Shown in pieces: positions 1-7,800 of a stretch of DNA of 9,774 nt (within the stretch, counting starts at the first letter, position 1; each line of letters begins with the position of its first letter). This DNA comes from an uncultured Eubacteriales bacterium (GTDB taxonomy: Bacteria; Bacillota; Clostridia; Lachnospirales; Lachnospiraceae), in the NCBI GenBank assembly GCA_949286775.1, contig CASEDW010000133.1:1-9774 (forward strand), read 5' to 3'. A program made the translations under genes and the position numbers. The notes beneath the pieces are model-generated. The model searched no databases, had not been told where the DNA came from, and saw only the letters and a program-made list of their open reading frames with translations.

Positions 1-554
1 TGAAGGTCATACGTAAAAGCCCTGATATTCCAGTTGGCTTCTTTTGCCTGTTCCAGCGAGAAATCAAAAAGCTCCCTGTTGTCTGTTTTAAATTCTATAA
101 CAGAGTCCTTCGGAAGTATCTCCTCATATCTTTTAAGAAACTGAACCGACGTGAGGCGGCGCTTCGCGTGCCGATCCTTTGGCCACGGATCTGAAAAATT
201 AAGATATATCCTGCTGACTTCTCCATAGGCGAAAACATCCGCGATCTCTCTTGCGTCCATCCTGATAAATCTGAAATTAAAATCCGTATGTCCCTGTTCT
301 TTCAGCTCCTCTGCTTTGTCGATGGCTTTTACAAGCACTGAACTGTACATTTCTATTCCGATGTAATTTATGTCGGAATTTTTCTTCGCGAGATCCATCA
401 GAAAACGTCCTTTTCCCATACCTATCTCTATGTGGATCGGATTATCGTTTCCGAATACGCTGTTCCATTTTCCTTTATATTCTTTAGGCGTCTGAACGCA
501 AAACTCGCTTTTCTCGATACGTTCAGCCGACCCCGGTATATTTCTAAGTCTCAT
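1..554 (-). CDS. trmB: tRNA (guanine-N7-)-methyltransferase TrmB, 3' end missing
   Basis: SAM-dependent cytosolic enzyme that makes N7-methylguanosine at position 46 in the variable loop of many tRNAs. I translated 184 codons from ATG 554 to the left edge with no stop. Visible motifs: the SAM-binding glycine loop IEIGMGKGRF (residues 42-51), DAREI (100-104) at the motif that contacts SAM, the family signature NFSDPWPKDRHAKRR (119-133), which normally reads NFPDPWPK, and EFKTDN..L (154-162). These positions fit the family well. Members are usually about 210-240 residues, so roughly 30-50 C-terminal residues lie outside the window. GGAGAA sits a few bases upstream of ATG, supporting the start. 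The gene lies 40 bases downstream of ybaK on the same strand and is probably co-transcribed with it. The serine in NFSDPW is a small departure from the usual proline, not a sign of loss of function. Confidence 0.95.
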   Translation of the reverse strand, partial: MRLRNIPGSAERIEKSEFCVQTPKEYKGKWNSVFGNDNPIHIEIGMGKGRFLMDLAKKNSDINYIGIEMYSSVLVKAIDKAEELKEQGHTDFNFRFIRMDAREIADVFAYGEVSRIYLNFSDPWPKDRHAKRRLTSVQFLKRYEEILPKDSVIEFKTDNRELFDFSLEQAKEANWNIRAFTYDL

Positions 555-594
555 TACTGTTCTCCGTTTTGATACTGATTAAAAGTATTTTGAA

Positions 595-1092
595 TCATGA
601 TTCCGCGATATCCTTAAATTCAACGCGGATCACTTTTTCAATATCCCTGGGTGATACCTCCACCGAATATCCTATCTTGCCGGCGCTAAAAAATATCCTG
701 TCGAACTTCGTCGCGCTGATATCTATAGTCGTTCTGAAAAACTTTTTCATTCCTATAGGGGAGCATCCGCCGTGGACATATCCCGTCAGCGGCAGCAGCT
801 CTTTGCTCTTTATCATTTCGATATTTTTCTCTCCTACTGCCGCCGCAGCTTTCTTAAGATCGAGTTCCTTGTAAACCGGAACTACGAACACATAATGCTG
901 CCCGCTTTTTCCGACAGTTACCAGCGTTTTAAACGCCTGCGCCGGATCCTGTCCCAAAGTCGCCGCGACGTCCATTCCGCTTATAGCGTCTGTGTCAGCG
1001 TAGCAGTGATATCCGTAGGGGATCTTTTTCTGATCCAGTATCCTCATTACGTTTGTTTTTTCAGCTTTATTTGATTTTGATTTATCTGACAT
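595..1092 (-). CDS. ybaK: Cys-tRNA(Pro)/Cys-tRNA(Cys) deacylase, YbaK/EbsC family
   Basis: A single-domain, 165-residue trans-editing protein of the YbaK/ProX superfamily, which hydrolyses wrongly charged aminoacyl-tRNA (typically Cys-tRNA(Pro)) in the cytoplasm. Length matches the family (about 155-165). Visible features: AFKTLV (residues 53-58) with the lysine (K55) that matches the catalytic lysine of YbaK, a YVFVVPV strand (67-73), and the hallmark GGCSPIGMKK (108-117) that lines the active site. The Lys/Ser-rich first 12 residues are not conserved. The start is ATG 1092 with GGAGAA just upstream. It sits between the permease gene (27-base gap) and trmB (40-base gap) on one strand, consistent with an operon whose last two genes both serve tRNA quality. 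Family membership is certain; the exact tRNA substrate is inferred from characterised homologues. Confidence 0.93.
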   Translation of the reverse strand: MSDKSKSNKAEKTNVMRILDQKKIPYGYHCYADTDAISGMDVAATLGQDPAQAFKTLVTVGKSGQHYVFVVPVYKELDLKKAAAAVGEKNIEMIKSKELLPLTGYVHGGCSPIGMKKFFRTTIDISATKFDRIFFSAGKIGYSVEVSPRDIEKVIRVEFKDIAES

Positions 1093-1119
1093 TTGAATTC
1101 TCCGTAACTATTAATCTAT

Positions 1120-2331
1120 TCAGATATCTTTCTTTTCTTCTGCATTTTGATCTTCGTAATACTCATCCGTTTCAACAGGAAGCCCCTGCTTTTTCAGCGA
1201 AAGCTCCGCTAAATGTTTTACCATATAATATATCCATGCGAAAACAGGAACTCCGATAAACGCTCCTATAATACCAAAACTTCCCGAGAAAAGCAAAATC
1301 GCGACGATAACCCAGAATGCCGACAGTCCCGTCTTGTGTCCGAGTATCTTCGGTCCCATGAAATTAGCGTCAAACTGTATAAGTATTATCTGGAAAATAA
1401 TAAATCCAAGAGCCTGCATAGGATTTACAAGCACTATAACAGCCGCACCGATGATCGTTCCGATATAAGGACCGAAAAACGGAATTATGTTTGCCGCTCC
1501 TACCATAACGCTGATAAGAGTCGCGTATGGCCATCTGAAGATCAGCATTACAAAGAACGTGATCACGCCCATAAGGATGGCTTCCAAAATCTTCGCGCCG
1601 AAAAATCCCGAAAAAATGCGGACTGCCTCTTCAACGCTGTCTGTTACAAAACTTCCGATCTTTTCTTTAAATACAGCCTTGTTTAATTTCTTTATCTGGG
1701 CGAAAAGCTTCTCTTTTTCGATAAGCATATACATCGCCATAATAAGTCCGACGAGGAAATTTACTACCATTCCGAAAGCGACCGCGATTCCCGTCGTAAA
1801 TATCTTGTATAAATCTGTTCCGACGCCGATGTTTCCAAGAATCCATGAAGCTATGTTGTTCGCGAAATCGCTGATAGCGGGATATATTCTCTCCTGCCAG
1901 ATTGGACTGTCGGAAAGTCCCTTTACCCAGCTGTTAAATCCGGAAATCATCTTTCCAAATTCGGGCATCATTTTATTGAGGGTAATTCCAATCTGCGGTA
2001 TTACTATAAACAGTATCGTTACGATGGCGGCTACTAAAATCACCACGGATAAAATAACCGAAATGATCCGCGCGGCGTTTTCCCGCGGTTTATCCGGTCT
2101 TGATATCAGCTTTTTTATGCAATTTTCCAGCGCTGAGGCCATAGGCGCAAGAAGACACGCGAATACAAGTCCAAACAGCAGCGCCTGAAGACTGTTCAGC
2201 ACAACGCCAAGCACTCCCGGCAGCTCCGTACTTTGGACAAGAAACACTATCAGCAGTACTAATATTATCACTGACAAAGTCCACAATATTTTTTTCGATT
2301 TTCTGCCTAATACAAATCTGTCATCATTCAT
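1120..2331 (-). CDS. AI-2E family transporter (PerM-like permease)
   Basis: Polytopic inner-membrane protein of 403 residues, close to the usual 350-400. About eight hydrophobic segments are visible. The first follows a basic start (LGRKSKK) at about residues 15-34, and a long soluble stretch lies between helices 3 and 4 (about 115-185), as is typical of this family. Family motifs: IIPFFGPYIGTIIGA, NFMGPKILGHKTGLSAFW and the GSFGIIGAFIGVPVFA stretch near the C-terminus, followed by an acidic cytoplasmic tail (EEKKDI). Members have been linked to autoinducer-2 export and to sodium/proton exchange, so the name does not prove quorum signalling; the substrate here is unknown. I chose ATG 2331 because AGGGG lies about eight bases upstream. 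A longer reading from TTG 2367 has no ribosome binding site. First gene of the leftward operon with ybaK and trmB. Confidence 0.9.
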   Translation of the reverse strand: MNDDRFVLGRKSKKILWTLSVIILVLLIVFLVQSTELPGVLGVVLNSLQALLFGLVFACLLAPMASALENCIKKLISRPDKPRENAARIISVILSVVILVAAIVTILFIVIPQIGITLNKMMPEFGKMISGFNSWVKGLSDSPIWQERIYPAISDFANNIASWILGNIGVGTDLYKIFTTGIAVAFGMVVNFLVGLIMAMYMLIEKEKLFAQIKKLNKAVFKEKIGSFVTDSVEEAVRIFSGFFGAKILEAILMGVITFFVMLIFRWPYATLISVMVGAANIIPFFGPYIGTIIGAAVIVLVNPMQALGFIIFQIILIQFDANFMGPKILGHKTGLSAFWVIVAILLFSGSFGIIGAFIGVPVFAWIYYMVKHLAELSLKKQGLPVETDEYYEDQNAEEKKDI

Positions 2332-2397
2332 TTTATTTTCCCCTGCTTTCTCGCGGTCTTCAAACAACTAACTCTATTTAAACAACTCTATCAGTAA

Positions 2398-2426
2398 ATG
2401 ATATCACGAATTACTCCGCATTTCAC
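2398..2426 (-). promoter_or_regulatory. Candidate promoter of the permease-ybaK-trmB operon
   Basis: On the minus strand, GTGAAA (2426-2421) is followed after 17 bases by TATCAT (2403-2398, five of six matches to TATAAT). An extended -10 TG stands one base upstream. The predicted start is near 2391, giving a leader of about 60 bases to ATG 2331. The -35 is weak, so the call rests on spacing and the extended -10. Confidence 0.5.
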
Positions 2427-2434
2427 GCTTTTTA

Positions 2435-2463
2435 TTGCTATATCAACATTCGGGTGATACGAT
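2435..2463 (+). promoter_or_regulatory. Candidate promoter of ridA and the genes after it
   Basis: TTGCTA (2435-2440) and TACGAT (2458-2463) are separated by exactly 17 bases, with an extended -10 TG at 2455-2456. Transcription would begin near 2470, leaving a short leader that contains GGAGG (2480-2484) nine bases before ATG 2494. It runs divergently from the permease promoter, whose elements lie only a few bases to the left, so one regulator bound here could affect both. Confidence 0.5.
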
Positions 2464-2493
2464 GTTCTTATAAACATATGGAGGAAATCGAAA

Positions 2494-2871
2494 ATGAAAA
2501 CTATTATTTCTACAGATAAAGCGCCTGCGGCCATCGGTCCGTACTCACAGGCAGTTAAAACAGGCAACCTCGTTTTTACATCAGGAGTTATTCCCGTTGA
2601 CCCAAAAAGCGGCATAATTCCTGAAGGCGCTGTCGCTCAGGCTGAGCAGGCGATATCAAATCTTAAAAACCTTCTGGCCGAGTCAGGATGTTCTATGGCG
2701 GACGTCATCAAGACTACCGTTTTCATCAAAAACATGGATGACTTTGCCAATATAAATGAGGTTTACGCGAAATACTTTGAACAGCCTTTCCCGGCGAGAA
2801 GCTGCGTTGAAGTGGCAAGACTTCCAAAAGATGTTCTTATTGAGATTGAGGCGATCGGTCTCATAAAATGA
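2494..2871 (+). CDS. ridA: RidA family 2-iminobutanoate/2-iminopropanoate deaminase
   Basis: Cytosolic homotrimeric enzyme (YjgF/YER057c/UK114 family) that hydrolyses reactive enamine/imine intermediates released by PLP enzymes such as threonine dehydratase, protecting other PLP enzymes from damage. The 125-residue length is normal. The active-site set of the true RidA subfamily is present: Y17 in GPYSQA, S30 in FTSG, R102 in PARSCVEVARLPKD and E117 in IEIEAI. The arginine that binds the imino acid carboxylate is the diagnostic residue separating RidA from the Rid1-7 groups, so deaminase activity is expected. The start ATG 2494 has an excellent GGAGG nine bases upstream. First gene of a plus-strand run; the acyltransferase start follows its stop by 16 bases. 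No PLP enzyme lies next to it here. Confidence 0.96.
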   Translation: MKTIISTDKAPAAIGPYSQAVKTGNLVFTSGVIPVDPKSGIIPEGAVAQAEQAISNLKNLLAESGCSMADVIKTTVFIKNMDDFANINEVYAKYFEQPFPARSCVEVARLPKDVLIEIEAIGLIK

Positions 2872-2887
2872 GTAGGTGATCTTATTT

Positions 2888-4138
2888 ATGAAGAAAAAAG
2901 ACTGGTATCAGGTTGACAATTTAGCGAATGTTTTTTTGTCAACCGTTACCCCGCGAGACACGCGGACGCTGCGCATAAGCTGCACTCTAAAGGAGCCCAT
3001 TATTCCGGATGTCCTGTATGAATCCCTCAAGGAGACTGTTACTCTTCTTCCCCAGTTCCACGTTCAGATCCACCGAGGACTGTTCTGGCACTATATCGAA
3101 GAAGCCGATACCGTCCCTGAGATTCATGAAGAATGCCGCCGCATCTGTCCGCTGCTATATGAAGTCGGAGATTACTCTAAGCCTCACTATGAAGTTACTT
3201 ATTATAAGAACCGAATAAACTTCGATCTGTTTCACGCGATAAGCGACGGAACCGGCGCGATAGAATTTGTAAACTTTCTCGTTTTTAACTATCTGAAACG
3301 CCTTTATCCCGAAACAGTAAACAACAGTATTGTTCCCGATATAGTTCCCGAAAAAGAAAAAACGGAAGACAGCTACAAATATTATTACGAAAAAGAAACT
3401 GAAGCTCCTAAAAACTCCGGAAACGCTTTTCATCCAAAAAGCCTCAAGCTGCCCTTTGATCAGCTTCAGTTTTTCGAAGTGCATATGCCGGCTTCGGAAA
3501 TAATAAAACGCGCGAAAAAAACAGGCGTCTCAGTTACAAGTTATATCAGCACGACGCTCATAATGGCGATGATAAACAACATGGAGCGCCCCTCTTCATC
3601 AAAACCGATAACTCTCGCGCTGCCGGTAAACTTACGGAATTACTATCCATCAAAATCGCTGAGAAATTTCTTTAATAATATTTCTCTTAGCTATCAGCCG
3701 ACAGGAAAGGAGACCTTTGATGAAGTCGCTCACGCGTTTGATAAAATGCTGAAAGACGAACTCGTTCCTGAAAAGATCAAAGCGCATATGAATCATTTTC
3801 AGAAGCTTCAACAAAACTTCGGCATCAGAATCGCTCCGCTTTTTATAAAGCAGCCGGGACTTCGCCTTGCCGTATGGGCTGATAACAAAAACGTCTCGTC
3901 AGTAGTTTCAAATTTGGGTTCCATAAAACTTCCGAAGGAAATGGGCGAACATGTAGATTATTATTCGCTGTTCTGCAGCTCACAGAATATGTTTTTCTGC
4001 TGCAACACGTTTAAAGACAATATGGTCATAGGCATCACAAATCCCTATGCGAGGACAGACGTCATAAGAGATTTTGTCAGAGGCTTTTCAAAAGACGGCG
4101 TTCCCGTGCGTCTTTATTCATCGGAGGTGGTTAAATAA
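2888..4138 (+). CDS. HxxxDG-motif acyltransferase (alcohol acetyltransferase/condensation-like), function unknown
   Basis: A 416-residue soluble protein, with no signal peptide or membrane helix, of the CoA-dependent acyltransferase superfamily that includes chloramphenicol acetyltransferase, yeast-type alcohol acetyltransferases, wax ester synthases and NRPS condensation domains. The catalytic motif HAISDG (H116-G121) fits HxxxDG exactly. The opening WYQVDNLANVF resembles the start of bacterial proteins annotated as alcohol acetyltransferases, and the late SNLGSIKLP stretch resembles the second-half floor loop of condensation-like folds. The region around residues 150-180 is charged and probably a linker. 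I prefer ATG 2888 (AGGTGAT seven bases upstream) over GTG 2876, which lies inside that ribosome binding site. It follows ridA by 16 bases and its stop overlaps the next start (TAATG), so it is probably translated together with its membrane neighbour. Donor and acceptor are unknown; transfer of an acyl group to an alcohol or amine is only a family-level inference. Confidence 0.8.
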   Translation: MKKKDWYQVDNLANVFLSTVTPRDTRTLRISCTLKEPIIPDVLYESLKETVTLLPQFHVQIHRGLFWHYIEEADTVPEIHEECRRICPLLYEVGDYSKPHYEVTYYKNRINFDLFHAISDGTGAIEFVNFLVFNYLKRLYPETVNNSIVPDIVPEKEKTEDSYKYYYEKETEAPKNSGNAFHPKSLKLPFDQLQFFEVHMPASEIIKRAKKTGVSVTSYISTTLIMAMINNMERPSSSKPITLALPVNLRNYYPSKSLRNFFNNISLSYQPTGKETFDEVAHAFDKMLKDELVPEKIKAHMNHFQKLQQNFGIRIAPLFIKQPGLRLAVWADNKNVSSVVSNLGSIKLPKEMGEHVDYYSLFCSSQNMFFCCNTFKDNMVIGITNPYARTDVIRDFVRGFSKDGVPVRLYSSEVVK

Positions 4139-4785
4139 TGAAGGTATGCGATTACTGCAAGATAGAAGTGGCGGGCGATTTTACATACTGCCCTCTTTGC
4201 CACAATAAACTTCATGGCGAACCCACCGAGAACCACTGGCCTTCTCCTGAAGCCCTTAAAGCCAGATCAAAGGTATTTAAAAGACAGCTTCTTATTATAA
4301 TACCGGCGCTTATAATATTTTTTATAGTCGAACTTATATTTAATCTGATTTCCATAACCGCCGGAGGGCTTCTAATCCTCATATGGGGCATAATAGGCGA
4401 GATAACGCTCTACCAGTTTGTAAGACGTCATAAAAACCTGTCGGGAATTTTTACGAATATCGCCGTTTCGGTCATTATCGGTCTTCTGCTGAGTTCCTTC
4501 TGGTTTCCGCAGCTTGTCGGCGTTATACCTATCCCGCTTATGGTGATACTTTTGATCAACTTTTTTATAACTGTTTTTGACAAAAGGCGTCATGTTGTGG
4601 TACATTTCATAACATTTTTCCTTACAGGCATCATTTCATGGATATTCGCGCTGATACTTACCAGGTATGATCTGAACCACCTGTGGAACATATGCTTTGT
4701 GGTAAGTATCGCTACGCTGGCGCTGACGCTCATTATAAGGGGCCGCGATCTGATATCTGAAGTTCAAAAAAGATTTATATTTTAA
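4138..4785 (+). CDS. Zinc-ribbon, six-helix membrane protein (DUF6320-like)
   Basis: A 215-residue protein with an N-terminal zinc ribbon made of two CxxC pairs (C4, C7, C18, C21; CDYC and CPLC). A short polar linker follows, then six predicted membrane helices at about 51-70, 73-95, 101-122, 127-147, 154-175 and 183-201. It ends in a basic, amphipathic tail (RGRDLISEVQKRFIF). The layout matches my recollection of DUF6320, proteins of unknown role often found beside putative alcohol acetyltransferases in Clostridia; a profile search would settle this. The ATG shares its A with the TAA of the acyltransferase gene (TAATG), a classic sign of coupled translation and often of a physical complex. 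A reasonable inference is that it anchors or supplies substrate to the acyltransferase at the membrane. No transport or catalytic motif is visible in the helices. Confidence 0.8.
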   Translation: MKVCDYCKIEVAGDFTYCPLCHNKLHGEPTENHWPSPEALKARSKVFKRQLLIIIPALIIFFIVELIFNLISITAGGLLILIWGIIGEITLYQFVRRHKNLSGIFTNIAVSVIIGLLLSSFWFPQLVGVIPIPLMVILLINFFITVFDKRRHVVVHFITFFLTGIISWIFALILTRYDLNHLWNICFVVSIATLALTLIIRGRDLISEVQKRFIF

Positions 4786-4786
4786 C

Positions 4787-4815
4787 TTGTCGACTAATTT
4801 GTGCTGTGATAAACT
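4787..4815 (+). promoter_or_regulatory. Candidate promoter of carB
   Basis: TTGTCG (4787-4792), a 17-base spacer and TAAACT (4810-4815), with an extended -10 TG at 4807-4808. Both hexamers match consensus at four of six positions. The promoter begins just after the stop of the membrane-protein gene, and no terminator separates the two genes, so carB may also receive read-through from the ridA run. Confidence 0.45.
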
Positions 4816-4820
4816 CATAA

Positions 4821-4844
4821 GGATAAGTGTGCAAACTTATTTCC
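4821..4844 (+). promoter_or_regulatory. Inverted repeat in the carB leader
   Basis: ATAAGT (4823-4828) and ACTTAT (4835-4840) form a six-base dyad with a six-base loop. GG at 4821 and CC at 4843 can extend it across a small bulge. It sits at or just after the predicted transcription start and before the ribosome binding site (4852-4857). It could be an operator or a small leader hairpin. The stem is AT-rich and has no T-run, so it is not a terminator. Confidence 0.3.
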
Positions 4845-4865
4845 ACTATCAGGGAGGAAACAGAT

Positions 4866-7800
4866 ATGCCAAAAAGAACAGACATTAACAAAGTACTTAT
4901 TATAGGCTCAGGCCCGATAGTTATCGGACAGGCCTGTGAATTTGACTATTCCGGAACTCAGGCATGCAAAGCTCTTAAGAAATTAGGTTACGAAATAGTT
5001 CTCGTAAACTCTAATCCGGCTACGATCATGACAGATCCGGAAACAGCTGATGTTACTTACATCGAACCTCTTAACGTATATCGTCTTGAACAGATCATCG
5101 CAAAGGAACGTCCCGACGCGCTCCTTCCAAATCTCGGCGGTCAGTCAGGACTTAACCTCTGCTCCGAACTTTACAAGGCGGGCATTCTTGATAAATACAA
5201 TGTAGAAGTTATCGGCGTACAGGTCGACGCCATCGAACGCGGCGAGGACCGTATCGAATTCAAAAAGACAATGGACAGCCTCGGAATCGAGATGGCTCGA
5301 AGCGAAGTAGCCTATTCCGTAGACGAAGGTCTTGAAATCGCTTCAAGACTCGGTTATCCTGTCGTTCTTCGTCCCGCATATACGATGGGCGGCGCCGGCG
5401 GCGGTCTCGTTTACAATAAAGAAGAACTTAAAACAGTTATGGAGCGCGGTCTTCAGGCCAGCCTCGTAGGACAGGTTCTCGTAGAGGAATCTATCCTCGG
5501 ATGGGAAGAACTTGAGCTCGAAGTTGTCCGCGACTGTGAAGGCAACATGATCACCGTATGCTTTATCGAAAACATCGATCCGCTCGGAGTTCACACAGGC
5601 GACTCATTCTGCGCCGCTCCTATGCTGACTATCTCTAAAGAAGTTCAGGCAAGACTTCAGGAGCAGGCTTACAAGATCGTAGACAAAGTACAGGTTATCG
5701 GTGGAACTAACGTACAGTTCGCCCACGACCCTGTTTCAGACAGAATCGTCGTTATCGAGATCAATCCGCGTACATCAAGATCGTCAGCCCTCGCTTCAAA
5801 AGCTACGGGATTCCCTATCGCCCTTGTATCGGCGATGCTTGCATGCGGTCTTACTCTTAAAGATATCGAATGCGGCAAATACGGCACTCTTGACAAATAT
5901 GTTCCGGATGGAGATTACGTAGTAATCAAATTCGCGCGCTGGGCATTTGAAAAATTCAAAGGCGTCGAGGACAAACTCGGAACTCAGATGAGAGCCGTCG
6001 GCGAAGTTATGAGCATCGGCAAAAACTTCAAAGAAGCGTTCCAGAAAGCCATCCGCTCTCTTGAAACAGGACGCTATGGTCTGGGACACGCTAAAAACTT
6101 CGATACTCTTTCAAAGGAAGAGCTTCTCGGCAAACTCGTAACTCCTTCAAGCGAGAGATACTTCATCATCTATGAAGCCCTCAGAAAGGGAGCTACTCCT
6201 GAGGAAATATTTGAGATCACAAAGATTAAAACGGAATTCCTTACGGCTATGAAAGAACTTGTCGAAGAGGAAGAGGCGCTTATCGCGCATAAAGGCTCGA
6301 TCCCGTCTGACGAAGTTCTCACACAGGCTAAAAAAGACGGTTTCTCAGATAAATATTTGAGCCAGATCCTTGAAGTTCCGGAGGACGACATCCGCCGCAG
6401 ACGTAAAGAGATCGGCGTTGTGGAAAACTGGGACAGCATACATGTAAGCGGCACTTTAGACAGCTCATATTTCTATTCAACATACAACGGCGAAGACAAA
6501 GACCCTGTATCAGACAACAAAAAGATCATGATCCTGGGCGGCGGACCGAATCGTATAGGACAGGGAATAGAATTTGACTACTGCTGCGTACACGCGGCTC
6601 AGGCTCTTAAGAAACTCGGATTTGAAACGATAATCGTCAACTGCAACCCTGAAACGGTTTCAACAGACTACGATACATCAGATAAACTTTACTTTGAGCC
6701 CCTCACTCTTGAAGATGTTCTTAGCATCTACGAAAAAGAAAAACCGCTCGGAGTTATCGCGCAGTTCGGAGGACAGACTCCTCTTAACCTCGCGGCGGAT
6801 CTTAAGAAAAACGGCGTAAAGATCCTCGGAACGTCTCCTGAGGTTATCGACCTTGCGGAAGACAGAGATCACTTCCGCGCTATGATGGATAAGCTTGGAA
6901 TTCCTATGCCGGAAGCAGGCATGGCTACGACAGTCGATGAAGCTATAAAGATCGCCAACAAGATAGGATACCCTGTAATGGTTCGTCCTTCATACGTTCT
7001 CGGCGGACGCGGTATGGAAGTCGTATACGACGATGAATCTATGGCTGATTATATGAAAGCCGCCGTAGGCGTTACGCCAGACAGACCAATACTTATCGAC
7101 CGCTTCCTCAACCACGCGCTCGAATGCGAAGCTGACGCCATCTGCGACGGTACTCACGCGTTTGTTCCTGCCGTTATGGAACATATCGAACTTGCGGGAG
7201 TTCACTCGGGAGATTCAGCCTGCATAATTCCTTCAGTGCATATATCTCCTGAAAACGTGGCTACCATCAAGGAATATACGAGAAAGATAGCCGAGGAGAT
7301 GCATGTTGAAGGTCTGATGAACATGCAGTACGCTATCGAAAACGGCACTGTATATGTACTCGAGGCAAACCCAAGAGCGTCCAGAACAGTTCCTCTTGTA
7401 TCAAAGGTATGCAATATCCGCATGGTGCCTCTTGCTACGCAGATCATTACAAACGAACTTACGGGAAATCCATCTCCTGTTCCTTCTCTTAAGGAGAAGC
7501 ACATTCCTTATTACGGAGTCAAAGAAGCCGCGTTCCCGTTCAATATGTTCCAGGAAGTAGATCCTATATTAGGACCTGAGATGCGTTCGACAGGAGAGGT
7601 ATTAGGCCTTGCTCCTACTTACGGCGAAGCTTTCATGAAATCACAGGAAGCTGTCGGCGCAACGCTTAAGAAAGAGGGAACAGTCCTCATCTCAGTAAAT
7701 GAGAAAGACAAGCCTGAGGTTGTCGATCTCGCGAAGAAATTTAACGAAGCAGGCTTCAAAATCGTCGCTACAGGAAAAACTTACGACCTTATTACAGCAG

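Noticed and set aside
569..1074. Plus-strand open frames opposite ybaK
   Set aside because: Antisense to a gene with clear YbaK motifs; no ribosome binding site or recognisable product.
1487..2188. Long plus-strand open frame (233 codons) opposite the permease gene
   Set aside because: It lies wholly antisense to a well-supported AI-2E-family gene, has no recognisable domain, and reflects codon bias of the real gene.
2332..2367. Longer permease N-terminus from TTG 2367
   Set aside because: It has no ribosome binding site, and the extension contains the AGGGG that serves ATG 2331.
2391..2615. Minus-strand open frame covering the divergent promoter region and the start of ridA
   Set aside because: It overlaps RidA coding sequence and promoters, has no family resemblance and no good start.
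4827..4865. Longer CarB N-terminus starting at 4827
   Set aside because: It would run through the GGGAGG ribosome binding site; MPKRTD at 4866 matches the normal CarB start and the 1073-residue length.
5343..7504. Several minus-strand open frames of 60-100 codons inside carB
   Set aside because: All are antisense to highly conserved CarB coding sequence and look like shadows.
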